Source of the DNA: Mycolicibacter sinensis
GTDB lineage: Bacteria > Actinomycetota > Actinomycetes > Mycobacteriales > Mycobacteriaceae
DNA: 56,761 nt
Assembly: GCF_001667945.1 (NCBI RefSeq)
Contig: NZ_LZJK01000027.1
Location: forward strand, 1 to 56,761
Direction: 5' to 3'
In this document: positions 49,570-56,761 of the stretch, piece by piece
How positions within the stretch are numbered: the first letter of the stretch is position 1
How the letters are laid out: every line of letters starts with the position of its first letter
Program-made: the position numbers and the translations under genes
Notes under the pieces: generated by a model
Databases searched by the model: none
The model's input: the letters and a program-made list of their open reading frames with translations, nothing else
Told to the model about the DNA's origin: nothing

Positions 49570-52500
49570 TCAGCGCGGTTTGGCCAGCGGGAACGGCAGC
49601 GTGTCGCGAATGCTGTGGCCGGTGATGAGCATGACGACCCGGTCGACGCCCATGCCCAGGCCGCCGGTCGGGGCCATCGCATACTCCATGGCCTGCAGGA
49701 AGTCCTCGTCGAGCTCCATCGCCTCGACGTCGCCGCCGGCGGCCAGCAGCGACTGCTGGTGCAGTCGGCGGCGCTGTTCCACCGGGTCGGTGAGCTCGCT
49801 GTAGGCGGTGCCCAGCTCGACTCCCCAGGCCACCAGGTCCCAGCGCTCGGCCACCCCGGGCTTGCAGCGGTGCGGCCGGGTTAGCGGCGACACCGAGGTG
49901 GGGAAGTCGGTGTAGAACGTGGGCCGCTCGGTGCGGGCCTCCACCAGCTGCTCGTAGAGTTCGAGCACCACTGCGCCGGCATCCCACTGTCGCAGGAAGT
50001 GCACGCCCGCGCGGTCGCACAACCGGCGCAAGGAGCCCAGATCGGTGTCGGCGTCGATCTGCTCTCCGAGAGCCTCCGAGACCGCGTCGTGCACGGTGCG
50101 CACCGGCCACTGCCCGGAGATGTCCACGGCGTCCAGCCGGCCGTCGGCGCCGGGCCGCATCACCACCGGTGCGCCGTTGGCCGCCACCGCGGCGTTCTGG
50201 ATCAGCTCGCGGGCCCCGTCGATCCAGGTGAGGTAGTCGGCGTGAGCCTGGTAGGCCTCCAGCAGGGTGAACTCCGGGTTGTGGCTGAAGTCGACGCCTT
50301 CGTTACGAAACGCCCGCCCCAGCTCGAAGACCCGCTCCACGCCGCCGACGCACAGCCGCTTGAGGTAGAGCTCGGGGGCGATCCGCAGGTACAGGTCGAG
50401 GTCGTAGGCGTTGATGTGGGTGACGAACGGCCGCGCGTTGGCCCCGCCGTGCAGCTGCTGCAGAATCGGGGTCTCGACCTCCAGGAATCCCTTGGCGAAC
50501 AAGGTGTTCCGCAGCGAGTGCAGCACCTTGCTGCGGGCCGCGATGAGCTCGCGCGCTCGCGTGTTGATCGCCAGATCCACATAGCGGGACCGCACCCGGG
50601 CCTCGGGATCGGTCAGCCCCTTCCACTTGTCGGGCAGCGGACGCAGGCACTTGCCCACCAGCCGCCAGTGCCGCACCAGCAGCGACGGGGTCCCGTTGCG
50701 GCTGTTGCCCATCCGGCCGGTCGCCTCGATCAGGTCGCCCAGATCGACGCCGGCGCTGAAGTCCGCGGCGCGGGCCTGGCCGGCCTCGGCCAGCACCGCG
50801 TTGTCCAGCAGCAACTGCACTTCACCCGACCAGTCGCGTAACTCGGCGAACAGCACGCCGCCGTAGTCGCGCATCCGCAGCACCCGCCCGGCCACCGAGA
50901 CGGTTTCGTCGGCGCCGCTCTGCAACGCCTGCGCGACGGTGTGACTGGGCGGGGAGCCCACCGGATAGGCGTCAACACCGTTGTCCTGCAACGATTTCAG
51001 CTTGGCCATCCGGACCCGAACCTGTTCGGGAAGCCGGGGGAGCGCCGCGGCGGGTTCGGGCACCGCGGCGGTCCCGGTGGTCTCGGCGTCGGGGGCGGTG
51101 CCGTCGGCGTGCAGCCGCCCGCTGGCGGCCACCGCCGCCGGTACCGAGGAGTGGTGTCCGGTGTGCTGTTCGTTGCGCCGGGAGAACGGCAGCACCAGAA
51201 AGCCCTCGGCGATCACCGACGCGACACCGACCCGGGGGATCAGCCGGGCGTCCTCGTAGCAGGCGTACCGCGGCACCCACTGCGGCTGGTACTTCATGTT
51301 CGAGCGGTACAGCGTCTCCAATTGCCACCAGCGGGAGAAGAACATCAGCAGCCGACGCCACGCCCGCAGCACCGGGCCGGCACCCAGCTGGGCGCCCTGT
51401 TCGAATGCCGCCCGGAACATCGCGAAGTTCAACGAGATGCGGCTCACGCCGATGGTATTGGCCTGCAGTGCCAGCTCGCTGACCATCAACTCGATGGTGC
51501 CGTTGGGGGAATGCGGTGAGCGGCGCATCAGATCCAGCGAGACCCCGCTGCGCCCCCACGGCACCAGTGACAGCATCGCCACCACTTCGCCGCTTTGTGG
51601 GCCGGGTCGAGGGTCGCCGCGCACCGCCTCGACCAGCAGGCAGTCGGCATCGGCGGGGTCGCCGAGGCGGCCCAGCGCCATCGAGAAGCCGCGCTCGGAT
51701 TCGGTGTCGCGCCAGGCGTCGGCGCGTTCGATCACCCGGGCCATCTCCTCGGCGCCGATGTCCCCGTGCCGGCGCATCCGGACCGTCAGCCCGGACCGGC
51801 GGGCCCGGGTCACCGCCTGACGCACCCCGCGCATATCCGGTCCGGACAGCTTGAACTCCGCGGTCCGCAGGATCGCCTCGTCGCCGAGCTCCAGGGCGCT
51901 CAGGCCGGCGTCCCGGAAGGCCTGGGCGCCGGCGAAACTGGCGCCCATGACGCCGGGCGCCCAGCCGTATTCCTGACAGATGTGCAGCCAGGCGGCGATG
52001 GCCTGCGGCCAGGCCCGCGGGTCGCCGACCGGGTCGCCGCTGGCCAGGCAGACCCCCACCTCGACCCGGTAGGTAATGGCGGCGCGGCCGTTGGGGGCGA
52101 ACACCACCGACTTGTCGCGGCGGGTGGCGAAGTAGCCCAGCGAATCGTTCTGGCCGAACTGCTCGAGCAGCCCGCGGATCGCCGACTCGTCCTGGCCGGT
52201 CAGCGCGTTGTCGGCGCGTTGGGACAGGAACAGCACGATGGCCGCGATGATCAGGGCCAGCGCCCCGAGCAGCCCGCACAGCGCCTTGAGCCCGAAATCG
52301 GGCTTGCCGGGGAAGAAGTCCGGTTCCAGCAGGGCGAAGCCGACCACCCGGTTCACCACATACGGCAGCCGCCAGGGCCGCTCGACGGTTCCGGGGAACA
52401 CCTCGATGAGCCCCCAGCACAGCAGGATGGCCACCGTCCAGCCGGCCGCCAGGGTGGCGGCGGACTTGAGCAGGGCGCCGCGGCGGACTTTGGCCCAGAA

Positions 52501-52923
52501 CTCACCGCGGGCCAGCACCAGCACCACTAAAGCGGCGGCGTGCAGGGCCAGACCGGCAACGCCGCTGACGACCTGCAGCCGGTCGCTGCCGCCCGACACC
52601 AGCCGGCTGAGATTCCAGCCCCCGGCGACCAGCAGGTTGGCGATCAGCAGCCACCAGGCGATGCGTTTGCGGGCACTGAGCGCTGCGGCCAACAGGCCCA
52701 GCACGAACGCCCAGGCCAGGCTGGTGTCGGGGAAGTTGAACAGGTACTTGTCGACGAACTCGCGGGGCACCCGGATGACCCAGCGGATCACCGGGGACAT
52801 GCTCGCCACCAGCGACAAGGTGGCGGCGGTGCCCACGGCCCAAGCGGCGGCCGCCGGAACCCAGTGGAACCGCGAGGAAGAACGCCGGCGCAAGCCCGGC
52901 TTGGATGGCCCAGTCAGCGTCAT
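49570..52923 (-). CDS. lysX: Bifunctional lysylphosphatidylglycerol synthetase/lysyl-tRNA synthetase LysX
   Basis: This 1117-residue protein has an N-terminal multi-helix membrane domain with an MprF-type lysyltransferase region (about 50-600, including [14 protein letters not shown]). The C-terminal class II lysyl-tRNA synthetase carries an OB fold ([18 protein letters not shown]), [14 protein letters not shown] and [13 protein letters not shown]. It charges lysine and transfers it to phosphatidylglycerol, helping resistance to cationic peptides. The frame is open to 53007; ATG 52923 follows TATTCT (plus-strand 52932-52937) by eight bases. It is divergent from infC. Confidence 0.94.
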   Translation of the reverse strand: MTLTGPSKPGLRRRSSSRFHWVPAAAAWAVGTAATLSLVASMSPVIRWVIRVPREFVDKYLFNFPDTSLAWAFVLGLLAAALSARKRIAWWLLIANLLVAGGWNLSRLVSGGSDRLQVVSGVAGLALHAAALVVLVLARGEFWAKVRRGALLKSAATLAAGWTVAILLCWGLIEVFPGTVERPWRLPYVVNRVVGFALLEPDFFPGKPDFGLKALCGLLGALALIIAAIVLFLSQRADNALTGQDESAIRGLLEQFGQNDSLGYFATRRDKSVVFAPNGRAAITYRVEVGVCLASGDPVGDPRAWPQAIAAWLHICQEYGWAPGVMGASFAGAQAFRDAGLSALELGDEAILRTAEFKLSGPDMRGVRQAVTRARRSGLTVRMRRHGDIGAEEMARVIERADAWRDTESERGFSMALGRLGDPADADCLLVEAVRGDPRPGPQSGEVVAMLSLVPWGRSGVSLDLMRRSPHSPNGTIELMVSELALQANTIGVSRISLNFAMFRAAFEQGAQLGAGPVLRAWRRLLMFFSRWWQLETLYRSNMKYQPQWVPRYACYEDARLIPRVGVASVIAEGFLVLPFSRRNEQHTGHHSSVPAAVAASGRLHADGTAPDAETTGTAAVPEPAAALPRLPEQVRVRMAKLKSLQDNGVDAYPVGSPPSHTVAQALQSGADETVSVAGRVLRMRDYGGVLFAELRDWSGEVQLLLDNAVLAEAGQARAADFSAGVDLGDLIEATGRMGNSRNGTPSLLVRHWRLVGKCLRPLPDKWKGLTDPEARVRSRYVDLAINTRARELIAARSKVLHSLRNTLFAKGFLEVETPILQQLHGGANARPFVTHINAYDLDLYLRIAPELYLKRLCVGGVERVFELGRAFRNEGVDFSHNPEFTLLEAYQAHADYLTWIDGARELIQNAAVAANGAPVVMRPGADGRLDAVDISGQWPVRTVHDAVSEALGEQIDADTDLGSLRRLCDRAGVHFLRQWDAGAVVLELYEQLVEARTERPTFYTDFPTSVSPLTRPHRCKPGVAERWDLVAWGVELGTAYSELTDPVEQRRRLHQQSLLAAGGDVEAMELDEDFLQAMEYAMAPTGGLGMGVDRVVMLITGHSIRDTLPFPLAKPR

Positions 52924-53014
52924 AGCCCGCGAGAATAAGCAGTCAAACCTGGAAAATAGTGTGAGGCCCGGCCTTGGGTGCAACGGCTGGGCTAGTGGAA
53001 TGCGCAACTGCTGC

Positions 53015-53020
53015 TAGACT
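53015..53020 (+). promoter_or_regulatory. -10 box of the infC-rpmI-rplT operon
   Basis: TAGACT matches TANNNT. Transcription would start near 53027, giving a leader of roughly 270 bases before infC. A clear -35 was not recognised. Confidence 0.5.
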
Positions 53021-53159
53021 GTGTGCCGCGACCGTCCCGGCGTACGCCAGGACTGCAAGTGGAGTTCCCTCCCACCACTCGCCGAGGAGCGATCCGTCAG
53101 GCGCAGTGGTCCGGTCGCAGGCGGTGCGAACCGCCTGCTCTGCGCACCCGCGCAGGTGG

Positions 53160-53219
53160 CCCGATGGCATCGGGTCGCGATCGGTCGGTATCGGGCCCTG
53201 CTTCGTGCAGGGCCTTTTT
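53160..53219 (+). promoter_or_regulatory. infC leader attenuator: intrinsic terminator with a competing stem
   Basis: GGCCCTGC (53194-53201) pairs perfectly with GCAGGGCC (53207-53214), and TTTTT follows at 53215-53219, making a textbook intrinsic terminator inside the leader. Just upstream, CCCGAT (53160-53165) can pair with ATCGGG at 53169-53174 or with ATCGGG at 53190-53195. The second pairing takes two bases of the terminator arm, so the structures compete. This suggests attenuation of the translation factor/ribosomal protein operon, perhaps in response to L20 or translation state. Confidence 0.65.
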
Positions 53220-53300
53220 GCTGGTGGGTGGTTTCTTCCGCCGCTGCGTCCGGACGACCACGGCGGCCGGCGCGACCGAAAGACTACCCAGGGAGGTCCC

Positions 53301-53918
53301 ATCAGCACTGAGATCCGCGTCAACGAGCGCATTCGCGTACCTGAGGTCCGTTTGATCGGCCCGGGAGGGGAGCAGGTAGGCATCGTGCGCATCGAAGATG
53401 CGCTTCGCGTCGCCGCGGATGCCGATCTCGACCTTGTCGAAGTAGCCCCGACCGCCAAACCGCCGGTTTGCAAGATCATGGACTACGGCAAGTACAAGTA
53501 CGAGGCGGCCCAGAAGGAGCGCGAGTCTCGCAAGAACCAGCAGCAGACCGTCGTCAAGGAACAGAAGCTGCGCCCCAAGATCGACGACCACGACTACGCG
53601 ACGAAGAAGGGCCATGTGGTCCGCTTCCTCGAAGCCGGGGCCAAGGTCAAGGTGACGATCATGTTCCGCGGACGCGAGCAGTCCCGGCCGGAGCTGGGCT
53701 ACCGCCTGCTGCAGCGGCTGGGCGCCGACGTCGCCGAATACGGCTTCGTCGAGACCTCCGCCAAGCAGGACGGGCGCAACATGACGATGGTGCTGGCACC
53801 GCACCGCGGCGCGAAAACCCGGGCCAAGGCGGCCGAGCAGGCCGGCGCCGGCGCGGTTCCGCCCGCACCCACCCCGGAGACCCCGGCGGACGCGGCCGAG
53901 CCCAAACCCGACAACTGA
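53301..53918 (+). CDS. infC: Translation initiation factor IF-3, ATC start codon
   Basis: This 205-residue factor keeps the 30S subunit from joining the 50S too early and checks the start codon. The protein begins [20 protein letters not shown] after the initiator, and the IF3 C-domain contains [19 protein letters not shown]. The codon at the conserved start is ATC (53301-53303), preceded by GGAGG four bases upstream, and no ATG/GTG/TTG start fits better. Rare start codons in infC are known to permit feedback by IF3 itself. The proline/alanine-rich tail is a mycobacterial feature. Confidence 0.93.
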   Translation: MSTEIRVNERIRVPEVRLIGPGGEQVGIVRIEDALRVAADADLDLVEVAPTAKPPVCKIMDYGKYKYEAAQKERESRKNQQQTVVKEQKLRPKIDDHDYATKKGHVVRFLEAGAKVKVTIMFRGREQSRPELGYRLLQRLGADVAEYGFVETSAKQDGRNMTMVLAPHRGAKTRAKAAEQAGAGAVPPAPTPETPADAAEPKPDN

Positions 53919-53942
53919 TCCCGACACCAGAACTGAGGAAAC

Positions 53943-54137
53943 ATGCCCAAGGCGAAAACCCACAGTGGCGCTTCAAAGCGGTTCCGTCGCACCGGCACCG
54001 GCAAGATCGTGCGGCAGAAGGCCAACCGTCGCCACCTGCTTGAGCACAAGCCGAGCACCCGCACCCGCCGGCTGGCCGGGCGCACCGATGTGGCTGCCAG
54101 CGACACCAAGCGCGTCAATGCGATGCTCAACGGCTGA
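53943..54137 (+). CDS. rpmI: 50S ribosomal protein L35
   Basis: This 64-residue basic protein begins [20 protein letters not shown], the standard L35 start, and belongs to the infC-rpmI-rplT operon. GAGGAA lies just before the ATG, 24 bases after the infC stop. Confidence 0.96.
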   Translation: MPKAKTHSGASKRFRRTGTGKIVRQKANRRHLLEHKPSTRTRRLAGRTDVAASDTKRVNAMLNG

Positions 54138-54192
54138 CAGCCGCTCCAGGCAACGCACATCCCTTACGTCCCAACGAGAGTAGGAACACCCA

Positions 54193-54582
54193 ATGGCACG
54201 CGTGAAGCGGGCAGTCAACGCCCAGAAGAAGCGGCGCACCATCCTGAAGGCCTCGAAAGGCTACCGCGGCCAGCGGTCGCGCCTGTACCGCAAGGCCAAA
54301 GAGCAGCAGCTGCACTCGCTGACCTACGCCTACCGTGACCGTCGCGCCCGCAAGGGCGACTTCCGCAAGCTGTGGATCACCCGGATCAACGCGGCGGCCC
54401 GCGCCAACGGCGTCACCTACAACCGACTGATCCAGGGCCTCAAGGCCGCTGGTGTCGAGGTGGACCGCAAGAACCTCGCCGAGATCGCCGTCAGCGACGC
54501 GGCCGCGTTCACCGCGCTGGTCGAGGTCGCCAAGGCGGCGCTGCCCGAGGATGTCAACGCGCCCTCCGGCGAGGCCGCCTGA
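54193..54582 (+). CDS. rplT: 50S ribosomal protein L20
   Basis: This 129-residue protein has the basic N-terminal tail ([19 protein letters not shown]) and globular domain with [18 protein letters not shown]20 assembles early on 23S rRNA and in other bacteria represses its own operon, so it may act on the infC leader. It is 55 bases after rpmI. Confidence 0.96.
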   Translation: MARVKRAVNAQKKRRTILKASKGYRGQRSRLYRKAKEQQLHSLTYAYRDRRARKGDFRKLWITRINAAARANGVTYNRLIQGLKAAGVEVDRKNLAEIAVSDAAAFTALVEVAKAALPEDVNAPSGEAA

Positions 54583-54602
54583 CCCTGCTGGGTCTTTCTG
54601 GG

Positions 54603-55394
54603 ATGCTGACCGAACGCTCGGCCCGGGTGGTCGCGGCGGTCAAGCTGCACCGGCATGCCGCCAGGAAGCGCGAACAGCGCTTCCTGGCGGAGGGGCCCAA
54701 TCTGATCGAGGCCGCGATCCGTCGCGGCCTGCTCATTGAAGTCTTCGCCACCGAAGCGGCGGCCCAGCGCCACGGCGAACTGCTGGCCACCGCACCCGCC
54801 CGTGTCCACCTGGTCACCGATCGGGCGGCAAAAGTCTTGTCGGACACCGTCACTCCGGCCGGGCTGGTCGCGGTGTGTACGCTTCCGCAGCCGGACCTGC
54901 ACGCCGTGCTGGCGGGCCCGCCGCAGCTGGTGGCGGTGGCGGTCGGTATCGGCGAGCCGGGTAACGCCGGCACCCTGATCCGCATCGCCGACGCCACCGG
55001 GACCGGGTTGGTGGTGTTGACCGGCAACAGCGTCGATCCCTACAACGGCAAGTGCCTGCGTTCCTCGGCGGGCAGCATCTTCAACGTCCCGGTGGTGGTC
55101 GCGGCCGACACCGATGCCGTGCTGGCCGCGCTTGAGCAGGCGGGGCTACAGGTGCTGGCGACGGCACTGGACGGCGAGCTGTGCCTCGACGACGCCGACC
55201 CGGTGCTGGCCGCGCCCACCGCCTGGCTGTTCGGACCGGAAGCCCAGGGTTTGCCGGCCGCCGCCGCAGCCGCCGCCGATCATCGGGTGCGAATCCCGAT
55301 GTCCGGTGGCGCGGAGAGCTTGAATGTGGCTGCGGCAGCTGCGATCTGCTTGTACCAGAGTGCGCGGGCGCAGCGCCACGCCGCCCGCGCCTAG
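54603..55394 (+). CDS. tsnR: SpoU-family 2'-O-ribose rRNA methyltransferase (Rv1644-like)
   Basis: This 263-residue protein has an N-terminal substrate-binding domain (FLAEGPNLIEAAIRRG) and a trefoil-knotted SPOUT domain with motifs IGEPGNAGTLIRIADATG, LFGPEAQGLP and SGGAESLNVAAAAAICLY. It methylates ribose 2' positions of rRNA or tRNA; the exact target is unproven, so the symbol is by synteny. Start ATG 54603 is 20 bases after rplT. Its TAG stop overlaps the TAG of the next convergent gene in a shared CTAG. Confidence 0.88.
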   Translation: MLTERSARVVAAVKLHRHAARKREQRFLAEGPNLIEAAIRRGLLIEVFATEAAAQRHGELLATAPARVHLVTDRAAKVLSDTVTPAGLVAVCTLPQPDLHAVLAGPPQLVAVAVGIGEPGNAGTLIRIADATGTGLVVLTGNSVDPYNGKCLRSSAGSIFNVPVVVAADTDAVLAALEQAGLQVLATALDGELCLDDADPVLAAPTAWLFGPEAQGLPAAAAAAADHRVRIPMSGGAESLNVAAAAAICLYQSARAQRHAARA

Positions 55395-56488
55395 GCGGCC
55401 TTCGGCCGTGGTCGTGGCCGCGGCGGGCGCACCCCGGCCAGCGAGAAGGTGCTGTGCACCAACGAGCCGGCGCGCTCGATCAGGCTCAACCGCCGCGGCG
55501 GGACGTAGTGCATCCCGCTGGCGCGACGGTCCCTGGGCGGTGCGGTGCGCCACGGCGCTTCTTCCAGCGGTGCATCGGCGGGAATCTTGCCCTGTTCACG
55601 GCGATAGCCGGCCAGTGCGCGCGGGTGCAGCCGGATCTCCTCGGGCACGAAGCTGAACGCTATCTGACTGAACTTGCCGATCAACCGGAACAGCACCTCG
55701 TCACCCTCGGACCAGCGCAGGCCGGCCTTCTCCCGGACCACCGGCTCGAAGAGTCCCGCGGCAATCCAGCGCTGGGTGGCCAGCATCGGCTTGAACAGCT
55801 GATCCCACACCGGGGTCGGCATCATGACGAACCACGGCTTGGGGATACGCATGTCCAAGATGCCTTGCGCGGCCGGCGTCATCTCCAGCTCTTCCTCGCA
55901 GACCCGGTCCCAGTACTCCAAGAATTCTTCCCAGGACTTCGGCACCGGGCGCATGCTCATGCCGTACATCCGGTACCACTGCACGTGTTCGTCGAAGAGC
56001 TGGTGCTTTTCGGCTTCGGTCAGCCCGCCGCAGAAGTACTCGGCCAGCTTGATGATCAGCATGAAGAACGTGGCGTGCGCCCAATAGAAGGTGTCGGGGT
56101 CCAGCGCGTGATAGCGCCGGCCCTGCTCGTCGGTTCCTTTGATGTCGCGGTGCCAGTCGCGGATCGAGGCGCCGGTCTGTTGGGCGCGGGCCCCGTCGTA
56201 GACCACGCCCATGATCGGATACACCGACCGGGTGACCCGCTGCAGCGGCTCACGCCACAGGCTGGAGTGCTCCTGCACACCGGCGCCCAGGCCGGGATAC
56301 ATGTTCTCGATGGTGCCGATCCACATGCCCATCACGCCGGTGCGGATGTCGCCGAAGTACTTCCAGGTCAGCGATTCTGAGTTCAACGGTTCGACAGCCG
56401 CTGCGGGTTTGGGCGGGGCTTGCAACGGGGCACTCTGCTCGGCGGGCTCTGCTGCCCGCTCGGCGGACGTGGTCGGTGTAACGGTCAT
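55391..56488 (-). CDS. DUF2236/MpaB-like oxygenase (Rv1645c-like)
   Basis: This 365-residue protein matches the oxygenase MpaB/DUF2236 family: a DIRTGVMGMWIGTIENMYP segment, conserved His residues in DPDTFYWAHATFFM and in LFDEHVQWYRMYGMSM, and a C-terminal basic Pro/Arg tail. Relatives (latex-clearing Lcp type) bind heme and oxidise polyisoprenoids, but the substrate here is unknown. ATG 56488 has AGGAGA four bases upstream. A strong promoter with a 16-bp palindrome lies just before it, so it is probably repressed by a TetR-type regulator. Confidence 0.82.
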   Translation of the reverse strand: MTVTPTTSAERAAEPAEQSAPLQAPPKPAAAVEPLNSESLTWKYFGDIRTGVMGMWIGTIENMYPGLGAGVQEHSSLWREPLQRVTRSVYPIMGVVYDGARAQQTGASIRDWHRDIKGTDEQGRRYHALDPDTFYWAHATFFMLIIKLAEYFCGGLTEAEKHQLFDEHVQWYRMYGMSMRPVPKSWEEFLEYWDRVCEEELEMTPAAQGILDMRIPKPWFVMMPTPVWDQLFKPMLATQRWIAAGLFEPVVREKAGLRWSEGDEVLFRLIGKFSQIAFSFVPEEIRLHPRALAGYRREQGKIPADAPLEEAPWRTAPPRDRRASGMHYVPPRRLSLIERAGSLVHSTFSLAGVRPPRPRPRPKAA

Positions 56489-56517
56489 CACGTCTCCTGT
56501 CTGGCGAACCTGACACA

Positions 56518-56546
56518 ACCATAATTGTGACAACACGTGTTGTCTA
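56518..56546 (-). promoter_or_regulatory. Promoter with an embedded 16-bp operator for the MpaB-like gene
   Basis: On the reverse strand TAGACA (56541-56546) and TATGGT (56518-56523) have a 17-base spacer, close to the main sigma consensus. GACAACACGTGTTGTC at 56529-56544 is a perfect 16-bp palindrome that fills most of the spacer. A dimeric repressor bound there would block RNA polymerase. Confidence 0.75.
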
Positions 56547-56645
56547 CAACATCGCGGGCGCGTCGCGGCAGGATCGCCGACCGTGGCGTGCGCCACGTGC
56601 CTCTGCCGTTGCCGGTGGCCGCGAGCGCCACCTACGCTGAGGCAC

Positions 56646-56761
56646 ATGGACCTCGAGCCGGTCGGTCGGCAGGCTGACGAGCTCGAGGAGGTGGTGGAGA
56701 TTCCGGAACAGACCAGTGCGAGCCGCCGCCGTTCGTTCTCCCTCGACGAGGCCGCGGCCTG
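56646..56761 (+). CDS. N-terminus of a gene off the right edge (possibly Rv1647-like cyclase)
   Basis: ATG 56646 opens a frame of 38 codons to the window end (MDLEPVGRQADELEEVVEIP), acidic and without a recognised motif yet. TACGCT (56633-56638) lies seven bases before the ATG, so it is probably leaderless. The position after the Rv1645c-like gene suggests the Rv1647 adenylate cyclase, but that is inference from synteny. Confidence 0.5.
   Translation, partial: MDLEPVGRQADELEEVVEIPEQTSASRRRSFSLDEAAA

Noticed and set aside
53023..53355. Upstream frame in the infC leader starting at GTG 53023
   Set aside because: It overlaps infC out of frame and its Arg/Pro-rich product looks like noise; a regulatory uORF cannot be excluded but is unsupported.

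Overview
The window is GC-rich (roughly two thirds G+C by eye), densely packed actinobacterial DNA from a mycobacterium. The evidence is gene content and order: a Pup-proteasome locus (mpa, dop, pup, prcB, prcA), a LysX with fused MprF-like and lysyl-tRNA synthetase halves, a CoaE-GrpB fusion, MTB12/LppK antigens, a PGRS glycine-rich protein, a GjpA-type porin and an Rv1635c-type LAM mannosyltransferase. Many genes also have a TANNNT -10 box 6-8 nt before the start codon, which is typical of mycobacterial leaderless transcripts. I cannot name the species. Comparisons to M. tuberculosis (Mtb) rest on remembered H37Rv gene order.

Layout. 1-2556: thioesterase, RecB-like nuclease, trmI and a YbaB-like gene. 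2560-6852: an accessory type VII secretion toxin island lying between trmI and the DUF503 gene. It holds two WXG100 proteins, a 436-residue protein with a C-terminal restriction-endonuclease-fold toxin domain, an overlapping HEAT-like putative immunity gene and an unknown 389-residue protein. 6872-8215: DUF503, LppK and an MTB12-like secreted protein. 8360-15572: the Pup-proteasome locus, interrupted between mpa and dop by a small membrane protein, a divergent TetR regulator and an AbrB/PIN toxin-antitoxin pair. 15581-18100: three tandem GntR paralogues. The middle one has a nonsense codon, and a 51-codon in-frame miniature of prcA precedes the third, so prcA plus gntR was duplicated and the extra prcA collapsed. 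18192-24436: a signal-peptide PGRS protein, a GjpA-type porin and a PEP-synthase/rifampin-phosphotransferase-like enzyme.

24420-56761: a block collinear with Mtb Rv1627c to Rv1647. It contains a thiolase/DUF35 pair, polA, a PrsW-like protease, rpsA, coaE, uvrB, an MFS exporter, the mannosyltransferase, a universal stress protein, a metallo-hydrolase, uvrA, lysX, infC-rpmI-rplT, an SpoU methyltransferase, an MpaB-like oxygenase and the start of one more gene. Insertions relative to Mtb include a 1050-residue cyclase/ATPase beside the Rv1636-type cAMP-binding stress protein, and a VapBC pair after uvrA. Because the proteasome locus sits directly before this block, the arrangement fits one large inversion relative to Mtb.

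How parts may work together. polA, uvrB and uvrA each have a TGTCRG core upstream of a leaderless -10, close to the RecA-independent PafBC DNA-damage promoter. The proteasome, DNA repair and translation (infC operon) genes are core functions. The toxin island, GntR array, PGRS/GjpA pair, PEP-utilising enzyme, cyclase and toxin-antitoxin pairs are the accessory layer.
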